Part shown: one piece after another, positions 19,842-29,245 of the stretch
Position numbering within the stretch: position 1 is the stretch's first letter
Layout of the letters: the number at the start of each line of letters is the position of its first letter
Origin: Oceaniglobus trochenteri
GTDB lineage: Bacteria > Pseudomonadota > Alphaproteobacteria > Rhodobacterales > Rhodobacteraceae
Length of the DNA stretch: 64,000 nt
Direction of reading: 5' to 3'
Assembly: GCF_020529025.1 (NCBI RefSeq)
Contig: NZ_JACNMM010000003.1
Span: 1-64,000 of the forward strand
The notes under the pieces: generated by a model
What the model saw: the letters and a program-made list of their open reading frames with translations, nothing else
Databases searched by the model: none
What the model was told of the DNA's origin: nothing
Program-made: the position numbers and the translations under genes

Positions 19842-21215
19842 TTAGCCCGGGGTCACGACACCGGGTTCGACAGGCGTAGCCGGCTCTTCGGGGTCGGTCG
19901 GTTCTTCAGGGGTGCCCGGTTCGGTCGGTTCGGTCGGAGTTTCCGGCGTCACTTCGGGCGCCGCGGGGCGTGCGATGGCCGTGTCGTCAACCGTGCCCTC
20001 GTTCAGGGCGAAAGTATCTTCCATCAGGGTCACGTCATCAGCCGTCAGGTCTGCGGCGTTGGAAACAACCATCACGCCCGCCCCGTTCAGCGACACCAGG
20101 GCATCCGAACCGGTGCCGGTGGGCGTGACCGTGATCGTCGGCGAAGGCGTGACTGCCGGATCATAGACCACCACAAGGGAATCCGTGCCCGGCGTGTAAT
20201 CACTTACCTGTGGCAGCGGGGTGGTGTCCGACACCCAGGTGCCCGAGGCAAAGACATCGGCACCGGCGCCACCGATCAGCACGTCCTCGTTGCCGCCAAA
20301 AAGGGTATCGGCACCGCCATCGCCCTGAAGGGTGTCGCCGTCGTCGGTATCACTGGTGCTGCCGTCCTCGGCCGGGGTGCCGCGCAACATGCCGACCAAG
20401 ACGTCGTCGCCTTCGCCACCCGAAAGCGAATCGTCGCCCAACCCGCCGAACAGGGTATCGGCTCCACCGTCGCCAAGAAGGGTATCGTCGTCGTTGCCAC
20501 CCGACAGCGTGTCGTCGCCCAGCCCGCCATTGATGAGGTCGTCGTTCACGCCACCGCGGATGGAATCATTCCCTCCGTTGCCGAAAAGTTCATCGTCGCC
20601 CCTCTGGCCCGAGATCAGATCCTCGCCGTTGCCGCCCGCAACCAGATCGACGCCGTCACCGCCGAGAACCGTGTCGGCCCCGCCGCCGCCGGTCAGATCG
20701 TCATCACCCGCGCCGCCATCGATGAAGTCGGCACCGACACCGCCCAGGATGGTATCGGTGTCGTCACCACCCAAAAGCGTGTCCGAACCCGAGCCACCCG
20801 AGATGTAATCGTGCCCCACCCCGCCATCGGCAAAATCGGAACCACCACCGCCGATGATCGAGTCGCCGCCGTTTTCGCCGAACATCACGTCGGAGGCCAG
20901 ACCGCCGCGGATGGCATCGCCACCACTGCCGCCCATGATGGTATCGTCGCCATCGCCGCCGCTCAGCGCGTCGGTATCCGCCCCACCGAAGAGACGATCC
21001 TGGCCTGCGTTGCCGCTCAGGGTATCCTCACCACTCAGCCCGCGGATCAGGTCGTCGCCGCCCAGCCCGTCAAGCATGTCGTTGCCCTCGGTTCCCAGCA
21101 GGACATCATCGCCCGCGGTTGCGCTTTCGGTCTCATCCGACGAATCGTCATCGGAAAACACGTCGATCAACAGCCCCAGCGCAAGAACACCGAATACAGC
21201 AGCCAGTGCGAACAT
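19842..21215 (-). CDS. RTX protein made mostly of nonapeptide repeats, membrane-anchored
   Basis: The 457-residue protein starts with a hydrophobic helix (MFALAAVFGVLALGLLIDVF) and a short acidic linker. About 27 nearly uninterrupted nonapeptide units of GGxGxDxLxG type follow from about residue 33 to 276, forming a predicted calcium beta-roll. A domain with DYTPGTDSLVVVYDP and a tail of Glu-Pro-Thr repeats finish the chain. GAGGGGGG lies seven bases before the start. No catalytic domain is visible, so a structural or surface role is more likely than a toxin role. It resembles the neighbouring RTX protein and may be its paralogue. Confidence 0.85.
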   Translation of the reverse strand: MFALAAVFGVLALGLLIDVFSDDDSSDETESATAGDDVLLGTEGNDMLDGLGGDDLIRGLSGEDTLSGNAGQDRLFGGADTDALSGGDGDDTIMGGSGGDAIRGGLASDVMFGENGGDSIIGGGGSDFADGGVGHDYISGGSGSDTLLGGDDTDTILGGVGADFIDGGAGDDDLTGGGGADTVLGGDGVDLVAGGNGEDLISGQRGDDELFGNGGNDSIRGGVNDDLINGGLGDDTLSGGNDDDTLLGDGGADTLFGGLGDDSLSGGEGDDVLVGMLRGTPAEDGSTSDTDDGDTLQGDGGADTLFGGNEDVLIGGAGADVFASGTWVSDTTPLPQVSDYTPGTDSLVVVYDPAVTPSPTITVTPTGTGSDALVSLNGAGVMVVSNAADLTADDVTLMEDTFALNEGTVDDTAIARPAAPEVTPETPTEPTEPGTPEEPTDPEEPATPVEPGVVTPG

Positions 21216-21543
21216 TTCATAACCCCCCTCAGGTCGGCACCTCCCTGGCGCCCGAATGAACAGTACGGCCGATCATAATCGAGAACGGGGGCAAGTACCT
21301 ATATAAATTCAAGGGATTAGTCGCGGCATTAACACTTTGTTAAGCAACAATGCCACCGCCTGCCGCCGTTTGAACCCGGCGATCGAACAATCCGCCACTT
21401 CGATAACAGAATCGCCCGGGCCACTTTCCCTTTGCGCAAAAGTCCTCTATACGCCCGCATCCGCACTGCGGACACGATCCAAGGGCCCTGCTGGACGACA
21501 TCCCGGCTTGTGCCATTCCCTTCGTCTGAAAAAGGAGACCCCG
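21216..21543. other. 328-base divergent intergenic region before rpsO
   Basis: This separates the minus-strand RTX gene from plus-strand rpsO. It contains an AT-rich part near 21296-21345 (including CTATATAAATT), which could hold the RTX promoter, and a TCTATAC element near 21446-21452 that could be the rpsO minus-10. An AAAGGAG site precedes rpsO. I see no small gene or RNA that I can support. Confidence 0.4.
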
Positions 21544-21813
21544 ATGTCGATCACTGCCGAAGAAAAAGCCCGCCTGATGAAAGAATACGCAACCAAGGAC
21601 GGCGACACCGGTTCGCCTGAAGTCCAGGTTGCTGTCCTGACCTCGCGGATCACCACGCTGACCGAACACTTCAAGACCCACAAGAAGGACAACCACTCGC
21701 GTCGTGGCCTTCTGAAGCTGGTCGCACAGCGCCGCAAGCTGCTGGACTACACCAAGAACAAGGACGAAGCCCGCTATCGCGAGCTGATCAAGCGTCTGGG
21801 CATCCGCCGCTAA
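21544..21813 (+). CDS. rpsO: 30S ribosomal protein S15
   Basis: The 89-residue protein starts [16 protein letters not shown] and has [33 protein letters not shown] and the C-terminal [13 protein letters not shown], all standard S15 landmarks. It binds the central domain of 16S rRNA in early small-subunit assembly. The ATG at 21544 has an AAAGGAG site. It is followed by its own terminator and by pnp about 1.1 kb downstream. The usual rpsO-pnp neighbourhood is interrupted by a minus-strand SDR gene. Confidence 0.97.
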   Translation: MSITAEEKARLMKEYATKDGDTGSPEVQVAVLTSRITTLTEHFKTHKKDNHSRRGLLKLVAQRRKLLDYTKNKDEARYRELIKRLGIRR

Positions 21814-21837
21814 GGCAGGCCTGCCCCGAACGGCCTG

Positions 21838-21871
21838 AACCGCGCCCGTCGCAAGACGTGGCGCGGTTTTT
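21838..21871 (+). terminator. intrinsic terminator of rpsO
   Basis: AACCGCGCC pairs with GGCGCGGTT and is followed by TTT, 25 bases after the rpsO stop. It lies between two convergent genes. Confidence 0.8.
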
Positions 21872-21902
21872 CGTTTCGCCCCCCAAAGAAGGCCGACAGC
21901 GC

Positions 21903-22679
21903 CTATTTCTTCTGCATCTTCTCGATCATCTTCAGAACCATGCGGCGCGGGGCCATGGGGATCAGCCAGTTCACCACGAAGCCCAGCAGGGTTTCGTTCA
22001 CGCTGACCAGCTTGCCCGCCTGCATCGCGCGATAGCCATGTTCGGCCACCGACCTGGCCGTGGCACCGCCGCCCTTGACCAGGCCCGTCCCTTCCAGGTT
22101 GGCCGCCTTGGCAAATCCGGTTTCCACATAGCCCGGCGCCAGCACGGTGCAGGTCACGCCCTGATCGCGCAATTCGTGGTCCACCGCCTGGCTGAAGGAA
22201 TTGACGAAGGCCTTGGTGGCAAAATAGGTCGCCTGGTAGGGGCCGGGCATGAAACCGGCGGTCGAACCGACGTTCAGGATCTTCCCGCCGCCATTCGCGG
22301 CCATGTCGCGCCCGAAGGCATGGGTCAGCACCACCAGCGCCTTGATGTTGAGGTCGATCATCGCCAGATCCTCGGCCACTGCCCGTTCGGTCAGCTTGCC
22401 CTGCCCGCCGAAACCGGCGTTGTTGATCAGGATGTTCACCTTCAGCCCCGCCGCCTTCACCCGGTCGTAAAGCTGCTGTGCCGCGCCCTCCTGGCCCAGG
22501 TCGGCAGGAAAGACATGGGCGGCGATGCCATGCTCGGCCTCAAGCTCGGCCGCCAGCTTTTCCAGGGCGTCGGCGCTGCGCGCGCTCAGAACGACATCGC
22601 CCCCCTTTTCGGCATGCAGCCGGGCAAAGGCCGCGCCGATGCCCGAGGATGCGCCGGTGATGAGTGCGGTGTTGGTCAT
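21903..22679 (-). CDS. short-chain dehydrogenase/reductase
   Basis: The 258-residue protein has the NAD(P)-binding TGASSGIG motif at residues 8-15, an INNAG motif near 85-89, and the active-site set Ser139 (NVGSTAG), Tyr152 and Lys156 (YFATK). It is an oxidoreductase of the classical SDR type. The closest pattern I recall is of DltE/YqjQ-like enzymes of unknown substrate. It is inserted between rpsO and pnp on the opposite strand, and shares a 258-base upstream region with pnp. Confidence 0.9.
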   Translation of the reverse strand: MTNTALITGASSGIGAAFARLHAEKGGDVVLSARSADALEKLAAELEAEHGIAAHVFPADLGQEGAAQQLYDRVKAAGLKVNILINNAGFGGQGKLTERAVAEDLAMIDLNIKALVVLTHAFGRDMAANGGGKILNVGSTAGFMPGPYQATYFATKAFVNSFSQAVDHELRDQGVTCTVLAPGYVETGFAKAANLEGTGLVKGGGATARSVAEHGYRAMQAGKLVSVNETLLGFVVNWLIPMAPRRMVLKMIEKMQKK

Positions 22680-22937
22680 GGTTCATTCCTTGTTCGCCAC
22701 GCCGGCCCGGGGCCGACTGTCGGAGCTCAACGCCTACAACCCCGCTTCGGGTTCATGGCGCGGGTCGTCATGGCGCCGCGCCGTGGCGTCAACACCTTTC
22801 CAAACGGGCAAAAGTCATGTAGGGCCACGCAATCTGAAAGCCGGCGCCCGGACCTCAGCGCCTGACAAAGAAGATACAGAGGTCAGGGGGAATACGCCCC
22901 CTATGCAATGGCCTGCGGGCCGACATGAGGAACTTAC

Positions 22938-25070
22938 ATGTTCAACGTTACGAAAAAATCGATCCAGTGGGGCGAAGAGACGCTGACACTGGAAACGGGC
23001 AAGGTCGCCCGTCAGGCCGACGGTTCGGTCATCGCCACCCTGGGCGAAACCAGCGTCATGGCCAACGTGACCTATGCGAAACAACAGAAGCCGGGGCAGG
23101 ATTTCTTTCCGCTGACCGTGCACTACAACGAGAAATACTATGCCGCCGGCAAGGTGCCGGGCGGTTTCTTCAAGCGCGAAGCGCGCCCGACCGAAAAAGA
23201 GACCCTGACCAGCCGCCTGATCGACCGTCCGATCCGCCCGCTGTTCGTGCCGGGTTTCAAGAACGAAGTCCTGGTCATCTGCACCGTGCTGTCCCACGAC
23301 CTGGTGAATGACCCCGACATGGTGGCGATGATTGCCGCCTCGGCCGCGCTGACCATTTCGGGCGCGCCCTTCATGGGCCCGATCGCCGGTTGCCGCGTCG
23401 GTTTCGCCAACGGCGAATACGTGCTGAACCCCGAGATCGACGACATGCACAACCTCAAGCTCAACCCCGAGCAGCGGTTGGACCTCGTCGTCGCGGGCAC
23501 CAAGGACGCCGTGATGATGGTGGAATCCGAAGCTTACGAGCTTTCGGAAGCCGAAATGCTGGGCGCCGTGAAATTCGCCCATGATGCGATCCAGCCGGTG
23601 ATCGACCTGATCATCGACCTGGCCGAGGATTGCGCGAAAGAGCCCTTCGATTTCCAGCCCGCCGATTACTCGGCCCTTTATGACGCCGTGAAGGCCGCTG
23701 GCGAAGACGCCATGCGCAAGGCCTTCGCCATCACCGACAAGCAGGAGCGCACCAGCGCGATTGCCGCTGCGGTCGATGCGATCAAGGGCAAGCTCAGCGA
23801 AGAGCAGCTGGCCGACGAGAACCTCGGCTCGGCCATCAAGAAGCTGGAATCCGGCATCCTGCGCGGCGACGTGGTGAAGACCGGCAAGCGGATCGACGGA
23901 CGCGACACCACCACCGTGCGCCCCATCGTCTGCGAAACCGGCTTCCTGCCCCGCACCCATGGTTCGGCGCTGTTCACCCGTGGCGAAACCCAGGGCCTGG
24001 TGGTGACCACCCTTGGCACCGGCGACGACGAGCAGATGATCGACGCGCTGCACGGCACCTACAAGAGCAACTTCCTGCTGCACTACAACTTCCCCCCCTA
24101 CTCGGTGGGCGAGGTTGGCCGTTTCGGCCCTCCGGGCCGTCGTGAAATCGGCCATGGCAAGCTGGCCTGGCGCGCCCTTCAGGCCGTCCTGCCCGCCGCG
24201 ACCGATTTCCCCTACACCATCCGCGTCGTTTCGGAGATCACCGAATCCAACGGTTCGTCCTCCATGGCTTCGGTCTGTGGCGGTTCGCTGTCGATGATGG
24301 ATGCGGGTGTGCCGCTGAAGGCGCCGGTTGCCGGTGTGGCCATGGGCCTGATCCTGGAAGACGACGGCAGCTATGCCATCCTGACCGACATCCTGGGTGA
24401 CGAAGACCACCTGGGCGACATGGACTTCAAGGTTGCTGGCACCGCCGAAGGCATCACCAGCCTCCAGATGGACATCAAGGTTGCGGGCATCACCCCCGAG
24501 ATCATGGAAAAGGCGCTGGCACAGGCCAAGGACGGCCGCCTGCACATCCTGGGCGAGATGAACAAGGCGCTGTCCGGCGCCGCCGCGTTCAGCGAACACG
24601 CCCCCAAGATCGAGACCATGCAGGTGCCCACCGACAAGATCCGCGAAGTGATCGGTTCGGGCGGCAAGGTGATCCGCGAGATCGTCGAAGTGTCGGGTGC
24701 CAAGGTCGACATCAACGACGATGGCATCATCAAGATCGCCAGCTCGGACGCCGCGGCCATCAAGAAGGCCTATGACATGATCCATTCGATCGTGGCCGAG
24801 CCGGAAGAGGGCAAGATCTACAAGGGTACGGTCGTCAAGCTGGTCGATTTCGGCGCCTTCGTGAACTTCTTCGGCAAGCGTGACGGCCTGGTGCATGTCT
24901 CCCAGATCGAGAACCGCCGCCTGAACCATCCTTCGGATGTGCTCAAGGAAGGGCAGGATGTCTGGGTCAAGCTGCTGGGCTTCGATGACCGCGGCAAGGT
25001 GCGCCTGTCGATGAAAGTTGTCGATCAGGCCACCGGCGAACCCGCCAAGGCCGACGAACAGGCCGAGTGA
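22938..25070 (+). CDS. pnp: polyribonucleotide nucleotidyltransferase
   Basis: The 710-residue protein has two RNase PH domains, a KH domain ([14 protein letters not shown], near residues 570-585) and a C-terminal S1 domain ([18 protein letters not shown]). Early landmarks are [17 protein letters not shown] and [12 protein letters not shown]. It degrades RNA from the 3' end using phosphate and is a core degradosome enzyme. The length is typical. A strong terminator follows. Confidence 0.97.
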   Translation: MFNVTKKSIQWGEETLTLETGKVARQADGSVIATLGETSVMANVTYAKQQKPGQDFFPLTVHYNEKYYAAGKVPGGFFKREARPTEKETLTSRLIDRPIRPLFVPGFKNEVLVICTVLSHDLVNDPDMVAMIAASAALTISGAPFMGPIAGCRVGFANGEYVLNPEIDDMHNLKLNPEQRLDLVVAGTKDAVMMVESEAYELSEAEMLGAVKFAHDAIQPVIDLIIDLAEDCAKEPFDFQPADYSALYDAVKAAGEDAMRKAFAITDKQERTSAIAAAVDAIKGKLSEEQLADENLGSAIKKLESGILRGDVVKTGKRIDGRDTTTVRPIVCETGFLPRTHGSALFTRGETQGLVVTTLGTGDDEQMIDALHGTYKSNFLLHYNFPPYSVGEVGRFGPPGRREIGHGKLAWRALQAVLPAATDFPYTIRVVSEITESNGSSSMASVCGGSLSMMDAGVPLKAPVAGVAMGLILEDDGSYAILTDILGDEDHLGDMDFKVAGTAEGITSLQMDIKVAGITPEIMEKALAQAKDGRLHILGEMNKALSGAAAFSEHAPKIETMQVPTDKIREVIGSGGKVIREIVEVSGAKVDINDDGIIKIASSDAAAIKKAYDMIHSIVAEPEEGKIYKGTVVKLVDFGAFVNFFGKRDGLVHVSQIENRRLNHPSDVLKEGQDVWVKLLGFDDRGKVRLSMKVVDQATGEPAKADEQAE

Positions 25071-25087
25071 TCGACGCCACACAATCG

Positions 25088-25119
25088 AAAGGCCCCGGTG
25101 GAAACACCGGGGCCTTTTT
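25088..25119 (+). terminator. intrinsic terminator of pnp
   Basis: AAAGGCCCCGGTG and CACCGGGGCCTTT form a 13-bp perfect stem with a GAAA tetraloop followed by T residues, 18 bases after the pnp stop. It can work in both directions, ending the convergent transporter operon as well. Confidence 0.92.
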
Positions 25120-25145
25120 CGTTTCCGCCCCCGTCCGTTGTGGGG

Positions 25146-26027
25146 TCAGGCCACCCGCCGACGATGCCGCAGGTAGAAGGCCAACGCCAGCACCACGATC
25201 AGCCCGCCGGCGATCCCCGGCCAGCCCACCCTTTCACCCGTCCCTGCCCAGACAAGGAAGGGGCCGATGACCGTTTCCAGCAGCATGAACAGGCTGACAT
25301 TGGCCGATTGCGTATAGCGGTTGGCAAGTGACAGCAGGAAGAACGAGGTCGGCAGGATGATCGCGCCGGTGACACCGATGGCCAGCAGGTCTTGCACCGG
25401 GGCCGCAAAGCCATCGCTGGCCAGGGTGCCCAGAAGCCCGGCAATGCCCGCGCCACAGCCCAGCGTCAGGGAAATCGGCAGATCCGCCACCCGGTAGATC
25501 GTGAACGACAGGGCCAGAACCCAGGCCACCGCAAGGCCGCATAGCGCGCCCAGCAGGGCATTGCCCCCGCCGCCACCATGGCTGCCGCCAAGGACAGAAA
25601 GGCCGATACCGGCCAGGACGACCGCACAGGTCAGCGCCGTCGCCCGCCCGACCCGGTCGCCCAGAAAGACCGCGCCCAGAAGTGCCGACCATATCGGCAC
25701 CGTGGCCAGCGCGAAGAGAACGACCGCGACCGGGGAAATTGCAACGGCTGTGGCAAAGAGGGTGGCATTGATGGCCTGCGCCGCAACGGCGCCCAGGCCC
25801 AGCGGCGTCAAAAGCCGCCCCAGATCGCCCGGGCGGCGCAATGCCACCGCCCAGGCGCCCAGCATGACGGCCGAGAACAAGAGCCCCCGCCACGCCACCA
25901 TCTGCGCCCCCTCCATGCCCGACCAGCGCATGAAGAGGGTATCGGGAGCCAGCACCAGCGCACCCGCCAGTGCCAGCATCATGCCGTGAAACGAACGCTG
26001 CGCGGCAGGCGCCGCGGCCACGCTCAA
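25146..26027 (-). CDS. DMT-superfamily (EamA) transporter
   Basis: The 293-residue protein has about ten hydrophobic helices in two EamA repeats. Landmarks are LVLAPDTLFMRWSGMEGAQMVAWRG at the first helices, a central GGSHGGGGGNALLGAL loop, and LFMLLETVIGPFLVW in the second repeat. It is an inner-membrane metabolite exporter of unknown substrate. Its ATG overlaps the stop of the 1-Cys peroxiredoxin gene, so it is translated after that gene. Confidence 0.88.
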   Translation of the reverse strand: MSVAAAPAAQRSFHGMMLALAGALVLAPDTLFMRWSGMEGAQMVAWRGLLFSAVMLGAWAVALRRPGDLGRLLTPLGLGAVAAQAINATLFATAVAISPVAVVLFALATVPIWSALLGAVFLGDRVGRATALTCAVVLAGIGLSVLGGSHGGGGGNALLGALCGLAVAWVLALSFTIYRVADLPISLTLGCGAGIAGLLGTLASDGFAAPVQDLLAIGVTGAIILPTSFFLLSLANRYTQSANVSLFMLLETVIGPFLVWAGTGERVGWPGIAGGLIVVLALAFYLRHRRRVA

Positions 26028-26680
26028 CCCGGCTGCTTTGTCGTGCGCAGGTAGGGCAGCTTCTTCTCGAAACCGCCGAACTTCTCGTTGGCTTCCTCGT
26101 CGGAAACGGCGGCGGTCACGATCACGTCTTCACCGTTGTTCCAGTTGGCCGGAGTCGCCACCTTGTGGGTCGCGGTCAGGCGAATGGAATCCAGCGCGCG
26201 CAGGATCTCGTCGAAGTTGCGCCCGGTGGTCATCGGATAGGTCAGCGACAGCTTCACCTTCTTGTCGGGCCCGATGATGAACACGGTGCGCACGGTCTGG
26301 TTGTCGGCCGGGGTACGGTTGGCCGGATCGCCCGATTCCTCGGCGGGCAGCATGTCGAACAGCTTGGCCACCTTCATGTCCGGGTCACCGATCATCGGAT
26401 AGGACACCTCGTTGCCGGTGTAGGAGGCGATGTCGGCCTTCCAGCGGTGATGATCCTCGACCGGATCGACCGAGATGCCGATGATCTTGGCGTCGCGCTT
26501 GGCGAATTCCTCGGCCATGCCGGCCATCATGCCCAGTTCGGTCGTGCAGACCGGGGTGAAATCCTTGGGGTGGGAAAACAGGATCGCATAACCATCGCCG
26601 ATCCAGTCGTGGAAGCGGATCGACCCTTCGGTCGTTTCGGCGGTGAAATCGGGGGCGGTGTCATTGATGCGCAGTGCCAT
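26024..26680 (-). CDS. 1-Cys peroxiredoxin (Prx6 type)
   Basis: The 218-residue protein has the Prx6 active site SHPKDFTPVCTTELG with Cys45, and continues with ISVDPVEDHHRW and a long C-terminal arm (TPANWNNGEDVIV) as in 1-Cys enzymes. It reduces peroxides in the cytoplasm. The start at 26680 is preceded by AAAGGAGATTG; an upstream frame to 26761 is not needed. It overlaps the EamA gene by four bases. Confidence 0.94.
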   Translation of the reverse strand: MALRINDTAPDFTAETTEGSIRFHDWIGDGYAILFSHPKDFTPVCTTELGMMAGMAEEFAKRDAKIIGISVDPVEDHHRWKADIASYTGNEVSYPMIGDPDMKVAKLFDMLPAEESGDPANRTPADNQTVRTVFIIGPDKKVKLSLTYPMTTGRNFDEILRALDSIRLTATHKVATPANWNNGEDVIVTAAVSDEEANEKFGGFEKKLPYLRTTKQPG

Positions 26681-26798
26681 GGCAATCTCCTTTGTCAGCT
26701 GCATTCCCTGAACAGATAGGACAGTCGCCCCCCAAGTTGAAGGCGCATTTACGCACACCACCCGGCAGCGCCCCTTGCTGGCAACGGCCCCGGCGCCC

Positions 26799-27446
26799 CT
26801 AGAACGGGCATTTGACGCGAAATGTCATCCCCACGCCGCCGTCGGGATGACGCAGGCGCAGGCTTTCGGCATGAAGCATCAGGCGGGGAAATTGCGCTGC
26901 CGCGCCCTCGGCATAGAAGGGATCGCCCAGGATCGGATGCCCCAGCGCCAGCATGTGAACGCGCAACTGGTGCGACCGCCCGGTTTTCGGGTAAAGCCGC
27001 ACGCGCGTTTCGGCCCCCTCTGTCCGCACGACCCGGTAATCCGTCACCGCGGCGCGGCCATTCTCATGGTCCACCATCTGGCGCGGGCGGTTCGGCCAGT
27101 CGACGATCAGCGGCAGATCGACAGTGCCCGAAGCCGGTGTCAGGCGGCCCCAGACCCGAGCGACATAGGTTTTCTTCATGTGCCGCTTTTCAAACTGCAG
27201 GCCCAGGTGCCGCTGGGCGTGCGGTGTCATGGCAAAAACCATGACGCCCGAGGTGTCCCTGTCCAGCCGATGCACCAGAAGGGCCTCGGGAAAGGCCTCC
27301 TGCGCGCGCGACAGCAGGCAATCGGCCAGTTCCGGCCCCTTGCCCGGCACCGACAGAAGGCCAGCGGGCTTTGACAGGATCAGCAGTTCATGGTCGCGGT
27401 GCACCACGTCCAGCGGCGTGTCGGGCGGATCATAGGGCGTGTTCAT
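26799..27446 (-). CDS. RluA-family pseudouridine synthase
   Basis: The 215-residue protein has the catalytic HRLDRDTSG motif with Asp62, then KTYVARVWG, TGRSHQLRVHM and LGHPILGDPFY. These are the standard RluA-type landmarks. The short length and lack of an S4 domain point to RluA (23S rRNA position 746 and tRNA position 32) rather than RluC or RluD, but the exact target is inferred. It stands alone on the minus strand between the peroxiredoxin and the sulfoxide reductase. Confidence 0.9.
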   Translation of the reverse strand: MNTPYDPPDTPLDVVHRDHELLILSKPAGLLSVPGKGPELADCLLSRAQEAFPEALLVHRLDRDTSGVMVFAMTPHAQRHLGLQFEKRHMKKTYVARVWGRLTPASGTVDLPLIVDWPNRPRQMVDHENGRAAVTDYRVVRTEGAETRVRLYPKTGRSHQLRVHMLALGHPILGDPFYAEGAAAQFPRLMLHAESLRLRHPDGGVGMTFRVKCPF

Positions 27447-27514
27447 CCGCGCTCCCTAGCATGCGGCGCGCGGGGGGAACATGGCATGCCTGCAGCCCCG
27501 CCGCACCGCCTTTT

Positions 27515-27979
27515 TCACGGCGCCGCCACCTCGGCAAAGCAGCGGTCAAGGATCGCGCCGATTTCCCTGGCGTCGGTCTGGCCAAAGGCATCGGGCCGGT
27601 TGCTGTCGATGTCGAAGACGGCGATCAGATCGCCGGCCGCGTTCACCACCGGGATCACCAGTTCGGACCGCGTGGACGAGGCACAGGCGATATGGCCTGG
27701 GAAGGCATCGACATCGGGAACAAGCTGCGTGGTTTTCGTGCGCGCCGCCGCCCCGCAAACCCCGCGCGAAAACGGGATGACAAGGCAACCGTGGCCGCCC
27801 TGGTAGGGGCCGATCTTCAGAAGGTCGGGCCCCACGACGCGATAGAACCCCGTCCAGTCGAAACGTTCGTCGCTGTGATGCACCTCGCAGGCAATGGTGG
27901 CCATCAGGGCCACGGCGTCAGTCTCACCCTCGGTCAGGCTGGCGATCACCTGCGCCAGTTCGTCATATTCCACGTTCAT
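27515..27979 (-). CDS. msrC: free methionine-(R)-sulfoxide reductase (GAF domain)
   Basis: The 154-residue GAF protein keeps the three cysteines of fRMsr: Cys65 (GGHGCLVIPF), Cys75 (SRGVCGAA) and Cys99 (GHIACAS). It also has FYRVVG and FDIDSNRP. The enzyme reduces free Met-(R)-sulfoxide, not protein-bound residues, as an oxidative-stress repair step. It reads away from the STAS gene, with a 113-base divergent spacer. Confidence 0.9.
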   Translation of the reverse strand: MNVEYDELAQVIASLTEGETDAVALMATIACEVHHSDERFDWTGFYRVVGPDLLKIGPYQGGHGCLVIPFSRGVCGAAARTKTTQLVPDVDAFPGHIACASSTRSELVIPVVNAAGDLIAVFDIDSNRPDAFGQTDAREIGAILDRCFAEVAAP

Positions 27980-28092
27980 TCAGGTCAAACCCACCCGGAA
28001 ATCCGTTCAATTCTAGTCAACCGCCGGATGATCACCAATTGGTAACCGGTTGGCGGTTAGGTTCATGGCATTCGCACCGAAGGAACGCTGAA

Positions 28093-28467
28093 ATGCAACT
28101 CGATACGGCACATTACGATGGATTGATGGTCGTTTCCGTACTGGAAGACAGGATGGATGCCGCCATCGCGCTGGATTTCAAGGATGCCATGCGCGACCTG
28201 ACCAGCGATGCCCCCGCCCGTGTCGTGCTGGACATGGCCACCGTCCGCTTTCTCGACAGCAGCGGCCTTGGCGCCGTGATCGGCGCGATGAAACAGCTGG
28301 GCCATCAGCGCAGGCTGGAACTGGCCGGCCTGAACCCCTCGGTCGAAAAGGTGTTCCGCCTGACCCGGATGGACAGCATCTTTACCATCCACGCCAATAT
28401 CGACGCCGCCCTTGGCGGGGTCGCCACGATCGACGCCGCGCCGCGTGGCCAAGCGCATGCGTACTGA
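28093..28467 (+). CDS. STAS-domain anti-sigma factor antagonist
   Basis: The 124-residue protein has the STAS fold with the phosphorylation loop RFLDSSGLGAVIGAM (Ser56/Ser57) and RRLELAGLNPSVEKVFRLTRMD. It should bind the partner kinase encoded next and be controlled by phosphorylation in a partner-switching pair. The start at 28093 has AAGGA upstream. Its stop overlaps the next gene's start region, so the two are coupled. No sigma factor or PP2C phosphatase is adjacent. Confidence 0.9.
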   Translation: MQLDTAHYDGLMVVSVLEDRMDAAIALDFKDAMRDLTSDAPARVVLDMATVRFLDSSGLGAVIGAMKQLGHQRRLELAGLNPSVEKVFRLTRMDSIFTIHANIDAALGGVATIDAAPRGQAHAY

Positions 28468-28957
28468 ACTGGCGGCGCGCTGCATCGAAATCACCGAGGA
28501 ACGGGGGCGCGGCAATACCATCGAACTGCGGCTTGAATTCCCCTGCACCCAGGCCAATGTCCGCCGCGCGCTGGCCAGCATCATGTCGGGCCTGGGCGCC
28601 ATGGACCTGTCCGAGGACGACAGCAGCACCGTAGAACTGGTACTTGCCGAGGTGCTGAACAACGTCACCGAACACGCCTATCGCGACGCGGGCCTTGGCC
28701 TGATCAGGCTGCACCTGAAACAGACGGATGACGGGCTGTCGTGCCGCGTCATCGACAACGGCGACGCCATGCCGCGCAACACGCCGCCCCGGGGATACCC
28801 CCCCAACCCGAACGGCCCGCTGGAAACCTATCCCGAGGGCGGGTTCGGCTGGTTCCTGATCCGCAAGCTGACCAGTGATCTGGCCTATCTGCGCGACGCC
28901 GACCGCAATATCCTCAGCTTTCGTATTCAGATTGGGCAGACCGTTCAGACCAACTGA
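28457..28957 (+). CDS. HATPase anti-sigma regulatory factor (RsbW-like kinase)
   Basis: The 166-residue protein has an N-box ELVLAEVLNNVTEHAY (around residues 60-75), a RVIDNGDAMPRN G1-type box and GGFGWFLIRKL G2-type box of GHKL ATPases. It should phosphorylate the STAS protein and sequester an unknown partner. ATG at 28457 overlaps the STAS gene by eleven bases; GTG at 28445 is an alternative. RsbW-type or SpoIIAB-type pairs control general stress or biofilm in other bacteria, but the target here is unknown. Confidence 0.88.
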   Translation: MRTELAARCIEITEERGRGNTIELRLEFPCTQANVRRALASIMSGLGAMDLSEDDSSTVELVLAEVLNNVTEHAYRDAGLGLIRLHLKQTDDGLSCRVIDNGDAMPRNTPPRGYPPNPNGPLETYPEGGFGWFLIRKLTSDLAYLRDADRNILSFRIQIGQTVQTN

Positions 28958-29245
28958 CCGCCCGCAACGACCTGCACCACCCCGCCGGGCCTCCCCCGCG
29001 GGGCATTGCCCGTTTTTCGCCAAGGTCCGAAGGGTGGCAAGGACATGCCTTCAAATGGCCCCAAACCCACCCAATGCGGGTCAGATTGAAGCGTCATGAA
29101 GGGGCTGTAGCTGCTTAAGGCTTCCCTCGGCGCCGCGTGTAACAGCCCCCACCCAGTGCGCGGTGCCGAGGTCTATCTTCCCCCATTGCAATCACGGAAC
29201 ACGCGGGTAACCTTCCCCGGGACACACCCGAGAGGCCGAACCCCC

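Noticed and set aside
19800..21278. Repeat-rich plus-strand frame opposite the RTX gene
   Set aside because: Its repeats are the antisense reading of the RTX nonapeptides, and the minus strand has the ribosome binding site and calcium-binding pattern.
22815..25082. Long minus-strand frame antisense to pnp (755 residues)
   Set aside because: It lies opposite a clear pnp gene, is rich in His, Gly and Asp as expected for an antisense shadow, and has no recognisable domain or start site.
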